Below, in pieces: positions 5,064-5,521 of a stretch of 5,521 nucleotides of DNA. How positions within the stretch are numbered: position 1 is the first letter of the stretch; every line of letters begins with the position of its first letter. Both the position numbers and the translations under genes were made by a program. The notes below the pieces were generated by a model. It was given only the letters and a program-made list of their open reading frames with translations, was not told where the DNA came from and did no database searches. Location: the NCBI GenBank assembly GCA_947632425.1, contig CANRPG010000136.1, positions 1 through 5,521 on the forward strand. Reading direction: 5' to 3'. This stretch comes from an uncultured Clostridia bacterium (GTDB lineage Bacteria > Bacillota > Clostridia > Oscillospirales > Ruminococcaceae).

Positions 5064-5521
5064 ATGCGTGAATATCTTAAAAGCAGCGAAGAAGTGCTGA
5101 AAGAGCTTGACACCTCGGCAGGGGGAATTACAACTTCTCAGGCTGATGAGCGACGGGCAAAATACGGTCTCAACAAGCTGAAAGAGGGCGAGAAGAAGTC
5201 GCTCATTCGCAGATTTTTAGAGCAGATAGCCGACCCGATGATAATCATACTTATCGTTGCGGCGGTTGTATCGGGCATAACTGCGGTATACGAGGGCGAA
5301 AGCTTTGCGGACGTCATAATAATAATGGCGGTAGTTATAATAAACGCGGTGCTTGGCGTTTTTCAGGAAAGCAAAGCCGAAAAGGCTATAGAGGCACTTC
5401 AGGAGATAGCGGCGGCAACTTCAAAGGTGCTGCGTGACGGCAAACAGGTAACGCTGAGAAGCGAGGAGCTTGTGCCGGGCGATATAGTTATACTGGAAGC
5501 AGGCGACAGCGTACCTGCCGA
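5064..5521 (+). CDS. P-type cation-transporting ATPase (Ca2+-type), N-terminal part, cut by window end
   Basis: The frame is open to the window edge and gives 152 full codons of a P-type ATPase, normally about 850-900 residues. The N-terminal cation-ATPase domain is seen at about 1-50 (LKELDTSAGGITTSQADERR, then KYGLNKLKEGEKKS). A first membrane segment lies at about 58-75 after EQIADPM, and a second at about 82-100 ending in NAVLGVFQESKAEKA. The start of the actuator (E1-E2) domain follows, with the hallmark LVPGDIV (136-142) and GDSVPA (147-152), just before the cut. These features fit the P2A/P2B calcium-pump group that exports Ca2+ (or similar divalent ions) from the cytosol. The phosphorylated DKTGT motif and ion-binding segments lie beyond the window, so ion specificity cannot be settled. 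The ATG at 5064 has GGAGG 9 nt upstream. It likely follows the GGDEF-EAL gene in one operon. Confidence 0.93.
   Translation, partial: MREYLKSSEEVLKELDTSAGGITTSQADERRAKYGLNKLKEGEKKSLIRRFLEQIADPMIIILIVAAVVSGITAVYEGESFADVIIIMAVVIINAVLGVFQESKAEKAIEALQEIAAATSKVLRDGKQVTLRSEELVPGDIVILEAGDSVPA

Overview
The window looks like chromosomal DNA of a low-to-mid GC Gram-positive gut-type Clostridia, most likely Oscillospiraceae/Ruminococcaceae (Ruminococcus or [Eubacterium] siraeum-like). This is inferred from very heavy use of the ATA isoleucine codon, strong AGGAGG-type ribosome binding sites, SigA-type TTGACA/TATAAT promoters, short U-tailed terminators, and a CwlO/PcsB-type wall hydrolase. No phage, IS or CRISPR machinery is visible; the content is mostly housekeeping.

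Layout. Positions 1-275 are AT-rich and hold two near-identical 78-bp direct repeats, then an extended -10 promoter that has a 10-bp palindrome between its two boxes. This promoter drives a small beta-class carbonic anhydrase (276-845, +). Only 30 bp later comes a perfect-consensus promoter, a tRNA-Thr(GGU) gene (921-996, +) and a strong intrinsic terminator (1001-1029). Positions 1030-1389 carry no convincing gene but are rich in nested inverted repeats. The main set (1157-1367) can fold into a long closing helix around several inner helices. Its four G.U pairs all fit the + strand, so it is a candidate structured RNA or a palindromic intergenic element. A terminator at 1390-1417 serves the gene arriving from the right on the minus strand.

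That gene (1420-2769, -) encodes a secreted coiled-coil plus NlpC/P60 peptidoglycan endopeptidase with a Thr-rich and Gly/Asn/Asp-repeat linker. It has a perfect TTGACA-17-TATAAT promoter. Next to that promoter, four TGTAAY half-sites include one exact match to the WalR consensus spacing, which suggests cell-wall-stress control. The 2770-3108 intergenic region also contains the divergent promoter for a 638-residue membrane protein (3109-5025, +). This protein has seven predicted membrane segments, a degenerate GGDEF domain and an EAL domain that lacks key catalytic residues, so it is more likely a c-di-GMP sensor or scaffold than an enzyme. Thirty-eight bases downstream, probably in the same transcript, begins a P-type (Ca2+-type) cation-transporting ATPase (5064 onward, +), which is cut off by the window end.

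The genes do not form one pathway. The points most worth checking are the unassigned structured element at 1157-1367, the WalR-like box at the hydrolase promoter, and the apparently catalytically dead GGDEF-EAL protein.
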